The notes: generated by a model from the sequence alone, not told the origin. 64,000 nucleotides of DNA from Monarcha castaneiventris obscurior (GCA_026261815.1 JAMPIT010000258.1:17316501-17380500), one strand, 5' to 3'. Counted from the stretch's first letter, positions 37,895-52,133 are shown. Made by a program: numbers and translations.

Positions 37895-40800
37895 CTGAAA
37901 AAAAGTAAAGGAGAAACTACATTAAAACAGTGAATTAACACCCAATCACGTTACAAACCACTTTGATGGTATTCAGCTGCACAGAATTCTAGCCCACACT
38001 GAAGCAGAGCCTACTTAAAATAAAGAAATTGTTAAAAGATAGAGTTATACTAGCAGTTGCCAATAGTAAACTTGCAATATTGTACATAATTTACACAAAC
38101 TTATTTCTCACAAAAAGTCAAGCAAGTATACTTTAAAAAAAAGGGGGGGGTGGGAACTCTACACCAATGCCCATAGGTTTCTGAATTAACCATCATCTTC
38201 TCATGTCATTTCATCAACCACCATTTTGATCATTACATATATGAAAAAAGGTATCAACAAAAGCAGATTTTGATTGTTCATTAAGTATTTCTTCACCTGA
38301 TACAAATTCAACACCATTTCTGTATATTTATAAATTAAAATTTCTGGCAAATGTTGTCTCATTTTTAATTAAAGTATTAGCGAAATCTTAAGTATCTTTA
38401 GTATATAAGCCTAGGTATGTCTTTTAAGCACGTCAGTCCTGGCAAGTAACTTGAACACCTAAATTAGGCCCAATCAGGAAATTTCTCTAACACACTCTAA
38501 GATCGTGATGCTTTTTACAGCATTTGCCTCTTGTCTAAATTCCAACCCCATCTTAGTTTTTTAAAAAAAATACTTCTTGTTGCATCCATAGCACAGGTTA
38601 AACCACAAGCTCTTCTGTTCTGTTACAGAAGAGGTACTGGTGCATGGAATTAAAGTTTCTCATGTGCTAGAGTGCCGCGTTGCAAGTTGTGGCAAAAAGC
38701 TTTCAAATTCAGGAAAGTCTAGCTTATGAAAAAGAAAAAGAGGATCTAATAGAAGCTGACTCACTTCCCCACCGAGCAGAGGCAATTCTGTATTGTCAGT
38801 GGCCATGATAACAAACAGGTCAATACAGACAATTACAGCACAGAGCAAATTGATCCAGTGTTGCTCAGAGAATAGTTTCAACTCAAAGCCATTTTTTTCT
38901 GGTGACAAGAGATTATATTTAGGCTAGAGGCACCTAAATTTCTCTGAGGAAACCACATAGTACAACATGACACATCAGTACAGCAGATCACTGCTGCCAG
39001 GTGTGCAGGTGGGGGGCTACACACAAATTACATATGTTTGTATCAGGTACAACAGCAAATCTCCTGAGGACTGCTGTGCTTCAGGCTTTATTCCCCTACA
39101 TGCCATATATCAGGAGATTTTTTTTTTCCAACTCAGACTGTCTTATACATTGTCAAAGGAAAAAACCTTGACTCAGGAAGTACACTAAGGTAAAAACTAT
39201 CTACCATTCATGGGCACATTTCCTGCTGGAAGGGACAAGGAAGCTCTATCTGTAACAGGACACACAGAAGTCTAGGAAAACCTATCTTACACAGCAGTAA
39301 ATTAGAGGAGTTCTATGTAACTTGTTAAAAAAAAAAAACCAAACCAGTTGTGGCTTTATCTTCATTTACACCTACATATAATGATTTTTAACTGACTCAA
39401 ACACAACTAAGGCCAAAAAAACGTCAAAAGCCTGGTACTCAACATGGCCGTGATTCAGTGTATGCACATTAGCAGCAGAGGCTGTTTATGACAAACACAC
39501 ATTGATCTAAAGGCATACTATAGCTCAGGGTTTGGAACTTAATGGGGAAAGCAACCCAGGCTTGAAGTGGTTTCCATGAAAGCAACAATAGTAGAAGCTG
39601 CAGCCTTGGATAAGAAATGTTTTATAGGGGATATGAAAGAAGATTAGAAAATTTAAAAAGGCATGAAAATACCAGGTAGAATCAATTGCTTATCTATGTC
39701 TTTCAGTTCTATGTAACACACCTCAGATGATTAAAGTGAGCAAGCAGGAGCTTCAAAACAGAAAAGGGCGATTCTTCATGTAAGAGACCTGTGGTATTTC
39801 TTGCCAAAATACAGCGTTGACACAAGAAGTTTACAAGGAAACAAGGAGAGACTGGACAAGTGAAGTTTCCCTGTGGGTTACTAATGAGTCAGTAAATGCC
39901 CTGGTGGGTCTGGCCATGAGCTCTGGCCTGGGCCTTGCACAGCCCGTGGGTACTGCTGCTTCAGAGCTTAGACCAGACTGGCAGCTTTCAGCAGTCAGTT
40001 CCCCAGCATCCATGACTGCTGCACCACAGCTGCTCCTACACACAGAATGGAACTGCTGCCTCTGAATTAACTTAATTCCTTTTGAACCTGCCTTCACAAC
40101 TTTTCATTCAACTACTCTACACTTTTTTTCTACTGAACTACCAAGCATTGTACTAAACCAACATAACTTGCAACAGCTCAAGAATTCCACTAAGCAAAAA
40201 CAGTTCAGAGCGTATGTCCAACCTCTCATTTTTACTTTTCTCTAACTATTCAATTTTGGCAATCATCACAGCTCAGACAGTTAGACACAGCTTTAGCCTA
40301 AGCCAGTATGGCCACTGCCACCTTTTAACACTCAGAAAAATGTTATAGCTGTCAAAAGGAAAACAAATAATTTTAATGGTCCCTTCAGGCTTTAATCCAT
40401 CATTTGTACTCCATCAATGCAATAATAAATGCTGTTGGGAGCACCAGGCAGCTCCAGGCAAAGGCAGCGATGAAAACGAAAAACAGCAAAGCTGTACTGA
40501 TGCCCACATGACCAAAGTGGATCAGACAGCGTAGAAAATGTATCTTAAAATTACAGTAACGTTATCTTCAGGAATTAGGGTATTAATAGCTAGAGGTGAA
40601 TCAAATTAGTTCATTAAGAATTACGTAGACTTAAGTTTTGAAATACTTAAGGAGGTAGTCCTTGGAACTTGTATCTTATCTCTTCTTGGAGACCTCCAGA
40701 GGTAGACAACTATTCCACAGTCTTTCATCAGAACTAATTATTTTTATCGGCAGGGTTGGGATGGATGGGCTTTTATGAAGGTATTTGAAGACTATATGCC

Positions 40801-41234
40801 ACAAACCATCCCCATTGGCTGTCTCTGTCTAAGCAGAACATATACAGTCCTCACATGAAGGGCATGAATATCGTGGTCAGTTTGCACAAGTGCACCATTT
40901 GACCAGAACTGCATGTCTTGCCCCGCCAGGATGATGATGGTGTCCCTGACTTCTGACACACAGATGCTCACTTGTGTCTGGAGAGAAGAGCTCCTAATCA
41001 TGTGATCAGAACACCCATACCCCATACCAGATCCTTTTGGCAACATGCTAGGTAGACTTTTGGACCCACAGCAAATAGGGGAGGGGAAACAAGGCCATAT
41101 AGCAGCCCAACCAATCTACAGATTACTGTCAGTTTGAGAGTGCTCAGGAACGAGCGTATCACAGACACAAGCCAAACAGCACAAATTATTCTTGGGAGTT
41201 CAATGTGACTCACAACTACAGACTTGTCATTAAA

Positions 41235-41733
41235 GGTCAAAAAAGTCTCTTAAGGTTCTGCCGAGTCCCTCAGCCCCTCGACCGGACAGCTGCAGATGTG
41301 TGAGGGAGCCGCGGTGACTCAGCCGTGTTCTGCTGACACAGTCCACAAGCGGCCGCTTGTCAGTGCTCACTCCCCTGGGGCAGGCCTCCCGAGAGGCTGC
41401 CTGGTGGGGCGGCGAGCCGAGGTGCAGAGACAAAGAAGCAGGGAGAGGCTTTCCGTGTGATATCCAGGAACAGGTTTATTGCCAGAACAGGTCAGGGACG
41501 GATAAGCCCCGAACCCCGGTTCGGGGACAACTTTTAAGGGAAGGAGGTGTGGCTAACAGTGTCGGCTGGGGACCAACGAGAAAGCAAGGGACCGGGGACT
41601 GACAACTGTGATATCCAAGAACAGCGTTCAGGAGGTAGGAACAAAGAGCCTTAGCTAATGAAATTACAGAACTGGAAGAATTTTCTAGAGAGAGAGGCGG
41701 TGGCTCTATATCTCGTCCTCGCCCCCTGATACA
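41235..41733 (-). mobile_element. Solo LTR-like element of an endogenous retrovirus, same sense as ARHGAP29
   Basis: Boundaries approximate. Read on the minus strand, it begins near TGTATCAG (41733), has a TATA-like CTTAAAAG (41531-41538), a hairpin with arms CCCCGAAC/GTTCGGGG (41507-41526), an AATAAA at 41480-41475, then a CpG-rich segment (41235-41450) like R-U5. This order (promoter-like box, short interval, poly(A) signal) is that of a retroviral LTR. A 16-bp palindrome centred on GCGGCCGC lies at 41345-41360. I see no gag, pol or env frame beside it and no clear target-site duplication, so it is a solo or fragmentary copy. Family not recognised. Confidence 0.55.
41456..41624. repeat. Near-identical 18-mers 151 bp apart within the LTR-like element
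   Basis: TGTGATATCCAGGAACAG at 41456-41473 and TGTGATATCCAAGAACAG at 41607-41624, 17 of 18 identical. This suggests an internal duplication within the element. Confidence 0.75.
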
Positions 41734-42914
41734 CCCTCAGAGGATGGCTCGTCCACCCATTGGATAGCGAGAAACTGATGGGCATCAGGAGAGAGCAGCC
41801 CGGGGCTGGGCTGAGCCACCGCAGCAAGGTTCCTTACGTGTTTGGTGAAGACAGAAAACCACAGCCCCCCCAAAGACTAATTAAAGCAAAATTGATCCCA
41901 AAATGCAGTTTCTTACTATTAAAATTTGATAATATATCTCGGCAGAACAATACAGCTGGGGGAAGAGGCAAAATAAGTGAGAAAGGGAAATAAGAAAGAA
42001 AAATCTTGAAGCAGACACAAGCCTCTTCAAGTATGAAACAGATGTAACAAGCTTCAAAGGGAAATGCTAGTTGAAAACAACCACTGAGTTGAATTAAATA
42101 TTTATCAAACCATCCAGGAGAACGCTACCACTAAAATAATGCAGTCAAGCAGGAGGTTACTTATTTGTACTCTCAAAAGCAAAGGTCTGGCTACACCCAA
42201 CTTAGATTTCTTTGTATTCCATCACTGTATCATTTGTTTACAAAATATCAGAAACATTGTTTCCGTGCTTCCAGAAGACAAAAGGTTTGTGACAAGTGGT
42301 GCTTGGGGAGAGGTGGGGGCAGAAGTCATCAGGAACCACAACTACACCGCATTCACAATGACTGAGACCAAACAGACACTAAACCAGAGATTTCCTGTTC
42401 AGGACAGATTTAGAAACCTCAGGTAGCAAAACAGTCTAAATATGCCAAATCAACAGAAACACAGTTTTAATGCTAAGAAGTCTGCAAATGGTTGAGATCA
42501 AAACAGTGGTAGAGCAAATACTGCTTACAGGGAAAGGAATGCACAAGGAAATATGTTGCCAATGAGTACCTGCAGCAATTCAGTCTAACTGAAGTAGTCA
42601 TAAAAAATATTTACTTTCAGTTTTTCTTCTGTCCCTTGTATCACTGTACACATTCACTGATGTGCATGAAGTCAGCAGGAAGTTCTCCACCAATGGATGC
42701 CATATTACTTTAAAACATCTCTCAAGTTTAATAGCATGAAATGAAAAATCCATAGAGTTCTAAATCCATGACTGCAGTGATCTTGTAATACAGAGGCCAT
42801 CTCTGAGCACTTGCGTTCAGCTGTTCACTCAGGTGACAAATTTCCTGCAGTCTCCTGGAGGAGTGAGTCAGCCCCCTACCTCTCAAAAAGAAATAAACAG
42901 CTCTTAAACTGAAA

Positions 42915-42926
42915 GGGGGGGGGGGG
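42915..42926 (+). repeat. G12 homopolymer
   Basis: Twelve consecutive G on the plus strand (C12 on the gene strand) in intron 2; a likely length-variable mononucleotide tract. Confidence 0.85.
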
Positions 42927-45281
42927 AAATAAAGGCTTGGATAGAGCTTAGTAGCCTATTTGCAAATCTTCTTTCATTGGGGGAGGTCGAACTGTCATTT
43001 ACAAGAGCTGAAAACAAGCTCTTCCCAAATGAAAGCATACTCTGTAGGAGAAGTGGAAAGAGAAGAACAGGGTGAAAAAAATGTATTCAAAGCTGACAAG
43101 CCTAATATACAAGCATGACAGTACTAAGCAGCTGGAAAGTCTGTTGTTTGCCAAGCCATCTCAGTAGCACACTATTGTCATTAGCATCCCACTCCTCAAT
43201 GGTTTTGGTCACCACAATTTATAACAGCTCACCCATCTTTAATGTAAAAGCATAATCTACCTATTTTCTAACTCTACATATTTCTCAAAGGGAAGTGTTT
43301 GTATAGTAATTTACTAAGCAATAATGTCCTTACAGCTATGGATTCTATTCACTCAAAACAAAATCAAATTTGCTCATCAAGCTTGTCAGCACCAGTCACC
43401 CTCCCTGCCAAGTCAGGGCTGGTCACAATACACGCAGTCAGGAAAGGCACTGCTGTGTCAGTTGGCTAGCATTCTTTTGTCTGACCTGATTTATTGTTGG
43501 CCCAAACATTTCTGAAGTTGTTTATGTCAATAAATGTTTGCCAGGATAAGTTTAAATACAGACTAACAGTCTTTTCCCCACTACACAGCTCTTCAGACCC
43601 ATACAGAAGAGGCACACCCAGTTCTGCTTACTGCTTCTCCACCTAGAATATTAAGGCCTTTTAACAGCAGCAGACTCTCTCTCTACTACCTGATTTCCAC
43701 CAGCTCCCAAAGAAGGGAAACCACTAATACAACTACTGTTTTGCTGTGGCTAAAAGTTTGTTTCGAACGGAAGTTGGTCATACCAATGAAAGACAGGGCA
43801 GCAATCTAGATAGAACAACTGAAAAGTAACACATCCCTGCAAAATTCTTTGAGTCAGAATGCTTGTGAGACTGTCAAAGAAGATACTCTAGCTCACAACA
43901 AGTAATAAGGTCCAGCTTTCCATTAGAAGCTTTTTACAATTAGAAAGATGTGATTAGTTATGTCATGCATTCAAATAGTTTTCAAGAATGTCACACAGTG
44001 TGGAACAACCCACCACGCATACCCTCTACGGGCACAAGTTTATATCCACAGACCAGTCTCTTTAGACTGGGGGGAAATCTACATAAACTCACCCCATTCG
44101 TCAAAATCTTACGATAGACAAGGTAACTTGGATTTTTGCACAAATATTTTCTCCATCTACCTTCATGAACACACTATGCCTTCGCTATGATCAGCATGTA
44201 CCAAGAACTCACTCTATGGATATTTCCAGTAGAATAAATGGAACTGATGAGAACACCTAAATGCCCACTGTAGCCATCACCCTCACTAGGTCTAGTCCTC
44301 ATTTTGAGAACTCCCTTTGTAAATCTGTTCTCCCAGGATCAGCTGAAGTGTGTGTACTTCACCTCCCCTTCTACTTCTACTGAAATATAGAAGTATTTCT
44401 CAATTCCAGTTTTAAGCACCATTTCACATCTTCTCCATAAATCCTGGCCTCTTTCAGGACAGACAGGGCAGACAAAATAGCCTTGCAGGATGGCAGTGAG
44501 AACAAGCACACAAACTGGGAAGCAATTTCTCCAATATCTAGATTCAGAATTTTTTATTAAAGTTTCACCTTACAGAATGCAATCAGCTCCTCATCACTTT
44601 CAATCTTGGAAGGATTCAGAAGAAAGATGTTTGAGTAACCAACATTTCAACATGCAAGACCAACATCTTGGCTAAGAGACCATTCACTCTTATTTACCAA
44701 AAATCTCATTTTTGACCTTAAGGTAAATTATATCCTGTTTCTAGTACATTATATGGAAGGATTACATGATATCACTAGTTATGCCACCTAGGGCAGGGAA
44801 AAAAAAAATTAGCATTGGAATGAAGCTGATCCAAAGTAAAACAGATTTAATCTAAATTCACATTATCATCATCTTCATCTATGTCCATATTGCATACTAG
44901 GACACTGTCAGCACTCAGGTCTGAACCTGATCCAGACTATGAGACTTCCCAGTGAGCATCACAGAGTAGGCAAAACAATCACATAACAATGAACTGTGTG
45001 GAAATCACCTAATTCCTACATCTGCAGTTTGGCAAACAGTCCCAGATTAAACCATCATTTTCTTTTTGCCCTCCTCTCTCTGTCAGCCCCATTCTAACAC
45101 AATTAACAGCCTGGCATATTTGTCTGATTTAACAGAGTTCACTACCACATTCAAAAGGCCACGAGAATTAATCAGACGTACGGTGAAAACATGTTTTACA
45201 TTGATTGTGGTTTGACCATAGCACAAAGTTATCTATGTCCCTGCTGTCTGGTCTGCTGCTGCTGAAGCTTTTTTTAGGCAT

Positions 45282-45308
45282 ATGTCTAACTACATATGAG
45301 TTAGACAT
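45282..45308. repeat. 10-bp inverted repeat, 7-nt loop
   Basis: Arms ATGTCTAACT (45282-45291) and AGTTAGACAT (45299-45308) in intron 2. Too short for a structured RNA gene. Confidence 0.7.
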
Positions 45309-47390
45309 GATTTTCATTGATTGTATGGATATAAAATGAACAAAACTTTTTCCTTTAATGGTGGTAGAGATATTTGTTGGTGGTCATAGTTCAGGAGTGA
45401 TGAGAAAGCAGCAGTCTTAGCTACCATATTTCCTCCTTTATGTGGCTGCATGCTGCAGATGTAAGGAAGGAAACATTTTAATTCACTGAAATACAGTCAG
45501 AGAATTTCTGGAAGAATTTATTCATGCAAAATCTCTAGCAAGGCTGGAAGCTGCCAAAGGCACTAGTGAAGTCATCACCTTTCTACCCTGTGCACAACGC
45601 AGAATGAGAAGATCCCTACCCATCCCTCTGTCAAGAAACATTGTACTTGAAGCTTCCAAATTAGAAAGATAGCCAGTCCTCGCCTTTTTGTTCATCAGTA
45701 TCATGGCAACCCCTGTTGTCATGGCATCCTTAAAACACACCACACCAAATTCACAGTCTTTGGCAACATGTGCTCCAACCAGTGTTCTAACCACATTGTA
45801 CTGAAGCAACAAATGACAATTTACGGAAAATAATCAGTCAAGAAATTATTTCAATGAGGAAAATCTAGGGACATATGAAGTTTGATTAGGAATGAGGAAA
45901 AGAAAGTAATAAAAATAGTAACCCAAACCCCTGTATTTGAAATAAAAGCAGAGTTTTGTAAGGGTTCTTTTCTGAGAAGAGCAATATACTGACCCAGTTC
46001 AGTGAGAATGCATTGAAACTTCCTGCAAACAGCTCACTGAATACAGTATATTGAAAGTAGCTGTTTGATTTCGGCTATTCCACACAATGTTTTTGTAATA
46101 CCAGAAAGCATTTAACATTTGGCAAGTCAATTGCCTATTTACAGTTAAACTACTAAATTTGATCTTAAAATCAGGTTGCACAAATTTAGTTAAAATAAAA
46201 AAGCACCTGGTACTTAGGGGTTTTTTTTCTATTTTAAGGGTGGAAGTTCTGTCCCTTCTGTTTGAAATAAGCACTGTGTATATGCAGGCTTGCAATTTTT
46301 GCAGAAAAAATATTTCTGGGTAAAACACAAAACTATCCCCCATTAGTTCAGCCTTCCAGGTTAAGTTTTCTAGCATGATGAACTTTTGTTATGTATCACA
46401 AATGCCCAAATAACCCTTTCAGAATTGTCATTTGCTATCATGGATTGGCCAAAATACAGCAATCTATCAATTTAGATTTGACCACTAACCATGCTGATTA
46501 GCCTCTGATGTGACCTTGACCTGTGGTGGTTTTTGTTTTTTATTAACTGGGTGAACATTTGCACTGCATTTTAGTTATGGACCAGTTCTGTACTTTTGAA
46601 GTCAAAACTTTTGTAAGAAGTCCTTCTTGACTACATATATAGAGCAAACCCAGACTAAATTAATTTTCAGAAATTAAAGCTGCAAAAATAAAGATGTCTT
46701 AAAACAATCTTTTCAAAAAGTCAACAAAATAGGTGTATATGCAAAATACATCAGAATAATTGAAACCTTCTAATTCTGCCTTCACCGAAAGCAGTTACAT
46801 ATTTTCCTTTTGTTGGTCTGCCAACTGACATCAGCAGAAAAGCTGTTACTTCACATTCATTTCACATTTAAATTCATAGATGAATTCCCCATTTGTTAAA
46901 GTGGGGAAGCCTTTCAGAAAAAAAAACTACCACAATGCAGCTTTTAATCTATTTCAATATGCTGTACACTACATGCCTTTAAGTCTTTTATTCTACTAGG
47001 CTTGAGATTCCAGTCAACTAACCTAGATGTGTTCAGCTAAGTTCAGTTTAAACTTTAGAATACTTTAATCTTTTATTACAGCAAAATTTACAGACCAGAA
47101 ACCAGTAATGAAAATTGCTAGTGTTTCCTTACTTACCTGTTTCTGACAAATGAGAGTGAAAACACTACACGGTCATTTTAGTCACTGTTCATTTCCCTGA
47201 ATCTTCCCAGAGATTAAGAATAAAGCTAGGTGAGGATAATGCTTCAGCAATTTCAGAACACATTTTAAGTTAGAACTGGAAATTGTCAAGTGGACATAAG
47301 GCTATATTCTTTAGTATGAATACATTACCAATAAATGTGATCAGCCACAGCTCACAAAAAATCATATCCATTGGGAAAGGCAGCCATACC

Positions 47391-47413
47391 ACTAGTCACT
47401 AGTAGTGACTAGT
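47391..47413. repeat. Perfect 11-bp palindrome with 1-nt centre
   Basis: ACTAGTCACTA (47391-47401), G, TAGTGACTAGT (47403-47413). The core carries TGACTAGT/ACTAGTCA, resembling paired AP-1-like half sites, but without other support this is only a sequence symmetry. Confidence 0.85.
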
Positions 47414-47999
47414 TACTTATTTCTTATTCAAGGATATTTCACTAAAACTTAGTCAAACAGCCACTAGACTGAACAGCTGCCAATGGAAGACACTGCTAAA
47501 ATAAAATGAGAACTCTTATGTTCTAAGCAACTATGTTCCTTGCATACTGGTTCAAGTTCTGAGAGTATATGAAGCAATATTCACTCAACATTTACAGCAC
47601 AAATTTTCTGAAAAAAAGAACAAATCAGAAAATGAAAGAATCACCAGCAGGTTGATCATACCATATCAAACTTGCACACAGACAGGGCAGTATCAAAGTT
47701 ATGGTTTATTCATTCTAAATTAAATAAATTTAACCTTTGGTAAACAACATCAAGAGATTATCAAACAATACTTAACCTTTAACTCATGTTAATTTTAGTC
47801 TAAAATGCTGTTTGTTCTACATGCCTGCTCCTTCCACTTTTTGCCTAAGCTACTGAGTGAGTGAAGAAGCTATTTTATTGCTGCCTGCCCACCTAGCTTG
47901 CAAAAGACCACACGAAACCAGGATTATGAGATTATATGGTGTTAAACAAGGGGTGTGTTACTTCATGCATTTATTTTAAAGGATCTTTTAAACACAATT

Positions 48000-48031
48000 A
48001 TGGACTGCTATAGGATGTGATAGCAGTCCAT
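48000..48031. repeat. Perfect 12-bp inverted repeat, 8-nt loop
   Basis: Arms ATGGACTGCTAT (48000-48011) and ATAGCAGTCCAT (48020-48031). The stem does not extend further (T opposite T), so it is much too short for a microRNA precursor. It lies in intron 2. Confidence 0.85.
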
Positions 48032-51000
48032 TTCTGGTTTGTTGATTAAAAGCAAAAAGTTACACTTCAAAATCAACATAGATTTTAAGTGGTATTTGAA
48101 TCACTAAAGCAGCAAGTAATAACATTAGTTGTCTAGAAAACCGGTGAATATAAAGGATTAAGGATTATTTGAAGTTCCTTCACTGAGGTCCTGCTGAAAC
48201 AACCACACAAAAGAGTAAAGCCTGGCTGCATAACTCACAGAGGTGACAGAGAGCCATTTGAATGGTCCAAAGAAAATACTTTAAAAGTCTTCCCATTTAC
48301 TAGACTCAGGAACAGTCAATCCCCAATGCAATACAGTGTTTTGGTATCAGTTATTTCACACCAAAGCATTTTTGATGATTCTGTATAAACAGAAAACACA
48401 ATAACACTATCATTAAGGCAGCAACTGATGTCACACTGGCACTTGCACTTCCCAAAAGACCACAGTAACTCGCTATACACCTGAACATTAATTTTTAATA
48501 GAGTACTATTTCTTCATAAATACCTTGCAACAGAAAGGTGAAAAACACCACAGAAATAATTTGCTTTGTGGTTCTGGATTTACCCAGTTGTTTCTCCCTA
48601 GCATCACCAAAGGTAGGCATCAATGCTAAATTAAAAATTTATATGCTCCAGACCTATGGCTTTCTTTCCACATTAAGTTTGCAGCCACCTTCTCTAAAAT
48701 CTCATGTCTAGTCATTATCTGAAGCCAACTACAGCTAGGAGGAGTTCTCCATTGCTTGCTGAATTTGTTTGCTCGTCCTTAACACAAGGGCTTCAACATG
48801 AATACCAGAAAGCATTTAATCTGACCACTCTGCAGTCTGAATCCTACTGTTAGTTTCCCCTTCTTCACCACTGGCATAAGCTATTTATCACAGTCACTTT
48901 CTCAAGACCCTTCAGGAACTGTCTTCACTCAACTACCACAGCTCATGTATGCTGCTAAGCTTTCAGACAAACAACTTGCAGCTTGCTCAACACAGCACAA
49001 AGGATATAGAACTACCCCTCAAAAAAGCTGTCTCCTTCAACTGCTCATCTGTCGGGAGTGGATAACCTACTTGTGAGCTGAGACCACAGCCCATTTTCTT
49101 GGCTACCAGCCCTCTGCTGCTCTGCACCTCCACTTCAGTGATTCCAGTAAACACTTTCTTCCCACTTGCTGTCAGCACCGGACAACTTCTGGACAGACCT
49201 TTTAGCTCCACAGTTGTGGCAGTACAAAATACCTTATATATCCTGTACACAATGAATGAATGAAATAAAAAGTCCACAAGAGAAACAAACAAACAAAAAA
49301 AAACCCACAGAAAAGCATTCTACCAAAGAATCCATTCATACCACTATCAACACTAAAACAGCAAGATGAAATTGTGAACACTGAGCAGTCTTTAAGCTTA
49401 TGCTTCAGCAATACCATGTCCATAACTATTTTAGTGACATCTGATCTTAAAACTAGAGTTAAGAATATAGCTGTAGCCGAAAAGTAGAACATTAACTGAG
49501 ATGTTACATTTCCTCACAACAGAGCCCTAAAAAATTCACACCTGCATAAACTGGAAAAATTTAAATGCAATACTTAGAAAAGAACTTGGAAATGCTAAGT
49601 ACAAAACTAACATTTGGCCCCAAGTCCTAAAGATGTTAAAGCCTCTTTCTGAAAAGACATGAAGGTGCTTTAATTCCACCACACAAATACACTTCCTGCA
49701 ACCTACTGATCTACAATTCTTACAGATCTACAATCTGCAATTGAGGTTTTCAATTCTTTTTTTCATTTTCATTTTTTAATGCATCTTTGCTGAAACTTCC
49801 TCACTAGGTCTTTCCCATCTTGCAGATTTCTGAAACCAGGAAAGGACTGAGACATTATAAGAGTTAGAACAACACCTGATTCCTTCCAAAGTAAGAACCA
49901 CTCCTTTGCTTTAGCACATATGTGTAGCAACACCCACAATCCCACGGTCATTCCGTGTCTCATGGATAAGCAGCACTAACAGAACTTGTACCATCATCAT
50001 GGACTGCTGCAGCACCCACCTGCTGGCCCTGAACCCAAGTTATGCACGGTAGAGAGAATCAGCATATTTGAAAAAGGGAGCATGTTATATTACTAAAATA
50101 GCTTAAATATCTGAAGCACTTCAGTCATGACAAAGAAAACAAGACTGAAGAGGCAAGTTTTGTTAAGATTAAAACTGGTTTATCAGCTAAAAGTAACTGC
50201 AATTGGCAAGTAAGAATTCCTACATATTTTTAAAAATTAGTCCAAGAAATTATTCAAGCAATAAACAAGAAAAAAATGGTGAAAAGGAAAAAATCCTTTG
50301 TTCAGCTAAATCACAGCCTCTACAAAAGAAAATTCCTCAAGTCCTAGGTTTTGCAGTTACACTGTTCTGTAACAAATGTCATTAAGATGAAAGTTTAACT
50401 CAAACATAACTATTTTCTACAGCCTTACATGAGTCACTTCAGTCTTCCAGAAAAAGGAGCATTTTAGGCAGACAAAGGAGTAAGTCCCCATAAAATTCCT
50501 GCTTTCCTGAAAAGAGGGAAACAGTCACCTACGAAAAATCAAGGTTCAAGCTCTGTACCAGATCTTCTACCCTGCCATGCTGTTCTAACTCTAATCCATT
50601 ACCAAGACATTAGACCTAACAATCAAATCACTATAACTGTCAGATTAGATGAACATTTGCTCAGAATTAAGAAACAAGTCAGCTTCAGTTCTGTGACCTG
50701 GCTACATAAATAGGAAGAACAAACACTTCCAACAAAACTTGTGAAAATGAATGGTTTAGTCTATGAAAGCTTCATGAAGTCAAGATCATTAAGATGACAA
50801 TCACAGCTGTTAACTCCATGCTGTCTGGCATACAAAAATTATTTTTATCGATGTTCTTTTATGTTGTAACTTTGATAAACTGATGCATCAGCAAAATGAG
50901 ACAATTGAGTATTTTTGTGGATCTGCTATAATACATTTTGCCAAGAGCGGGAAACTCATTTATGGGAAGTGGTTTTTGTTTTGTTTTTAAACACAAGAAC

Positions 51001-52133
51001 TCCAACATGTACACGGGAATTACTGTTTAGAACACAAGACTCAGACTGGATATGGATCAAATCTTATCCTTCAGATGTTAAGACAGAGTTCTTTGAGAGA
51101 TACAAATTGGTTTTTGATTCAAGTGTTCCTGCTTCTTAAGCTGCAACCTATATTAGAAGAATTTTTGTTGTTGAAGGGCTTAGCTTTACTTTCAGAAAGG
51201 AAAATATGACTATTCATCCTCTTCCTCACTATTGACCTTTCATCTTGCTGATCTTGTAATTTCAGTTCCATTAGTCTAGTTGCTGTGATGGAAAGGGAAG
51301 CTAATGCTAATTAACACAAGAGCTAAGGCTCCTTAAGTGTTTTGAGCTCCTTTTGTACATCAGAAATGTGAAAAGGAGGAAGAATGAAGTTTTTCCTTGT
51401 ATTACATTTTTTTGCACTTCAAAAGCAACATAAAAATGAAAAATGCCTGTGCTCTGTTATAAATAGTTCAGTTTTCCTAAAGAAAGATATGCTAATTATT
51501 TAAGTCAACAAAAATATCTGACTGCACATAAAGGTTGATTTTACATTTTAAACACAGGCCTTCAAGACACCCCCCTCCTGACTGCTGATCTTAGACACTA
51601 TAGCAACAAGTGAACATTTGTTCTGAAGGAATGTGGAGTATGCAACTGGGGGAGGGGTAGTACTATCAGCCACAAACTTATCTCCTGGTCCACTAAGTTA
51701 AATAATAACTTCAATCTTTCCTGAAACTGAAGAAATAGCATTTACTACCCAACATTAGCAACAAGCATTTAACAGGCAGCTTACACTTTGACTATGAAGA
51801 ACACATGATTTGCTTAAACTCAACTTCAAGAGGAGGTTGGTTTTTTCCTCTTGTTCAGAATAGTGAAAACAGAAGAATTGTTCCATGACTGCAGATGAAT
51901 TAAGCAGTGCACTACCACTGCAAACTTGCAAAACAAAACAAAATACCCAGCTCCTCTGGCTCTGGTCACAGCGTCTGAAAGCCCAAGACTCCCTGACAAG
52001 CCTGCAGACAGCAGACTCACAGAAAACAGGAGGCTTGGGCAAAACAGACTGTGGGATGATCTGGAGTGAAATGAAAAGAAAGGTGGAAAGTTCGCTCTCC
52101 CAGATTAAGTGCAACAGTCCTGGGGAAAACCTA

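Noticed and set aside
40792..41046. Minus-strand 84-residue open frame next to the LTR-like element
   Set aside because: Considered as a retroviral remnant, but I recognise no gag, pol or env motif, so it was not called.
45522..45812. Minus-strand 96-residue open frame in intron 2
   Set aside because: No recognised domain, no supporting splice sites in phase with ARHGAP29, and exons 2 and 3 already join perfectly without it. A database search would be needed to exclude a processed pseudogene.
48000..48031. Hairpin as a microRNA precursor
   Set aside because: A 12-bp stem that cannot be extended is too short.
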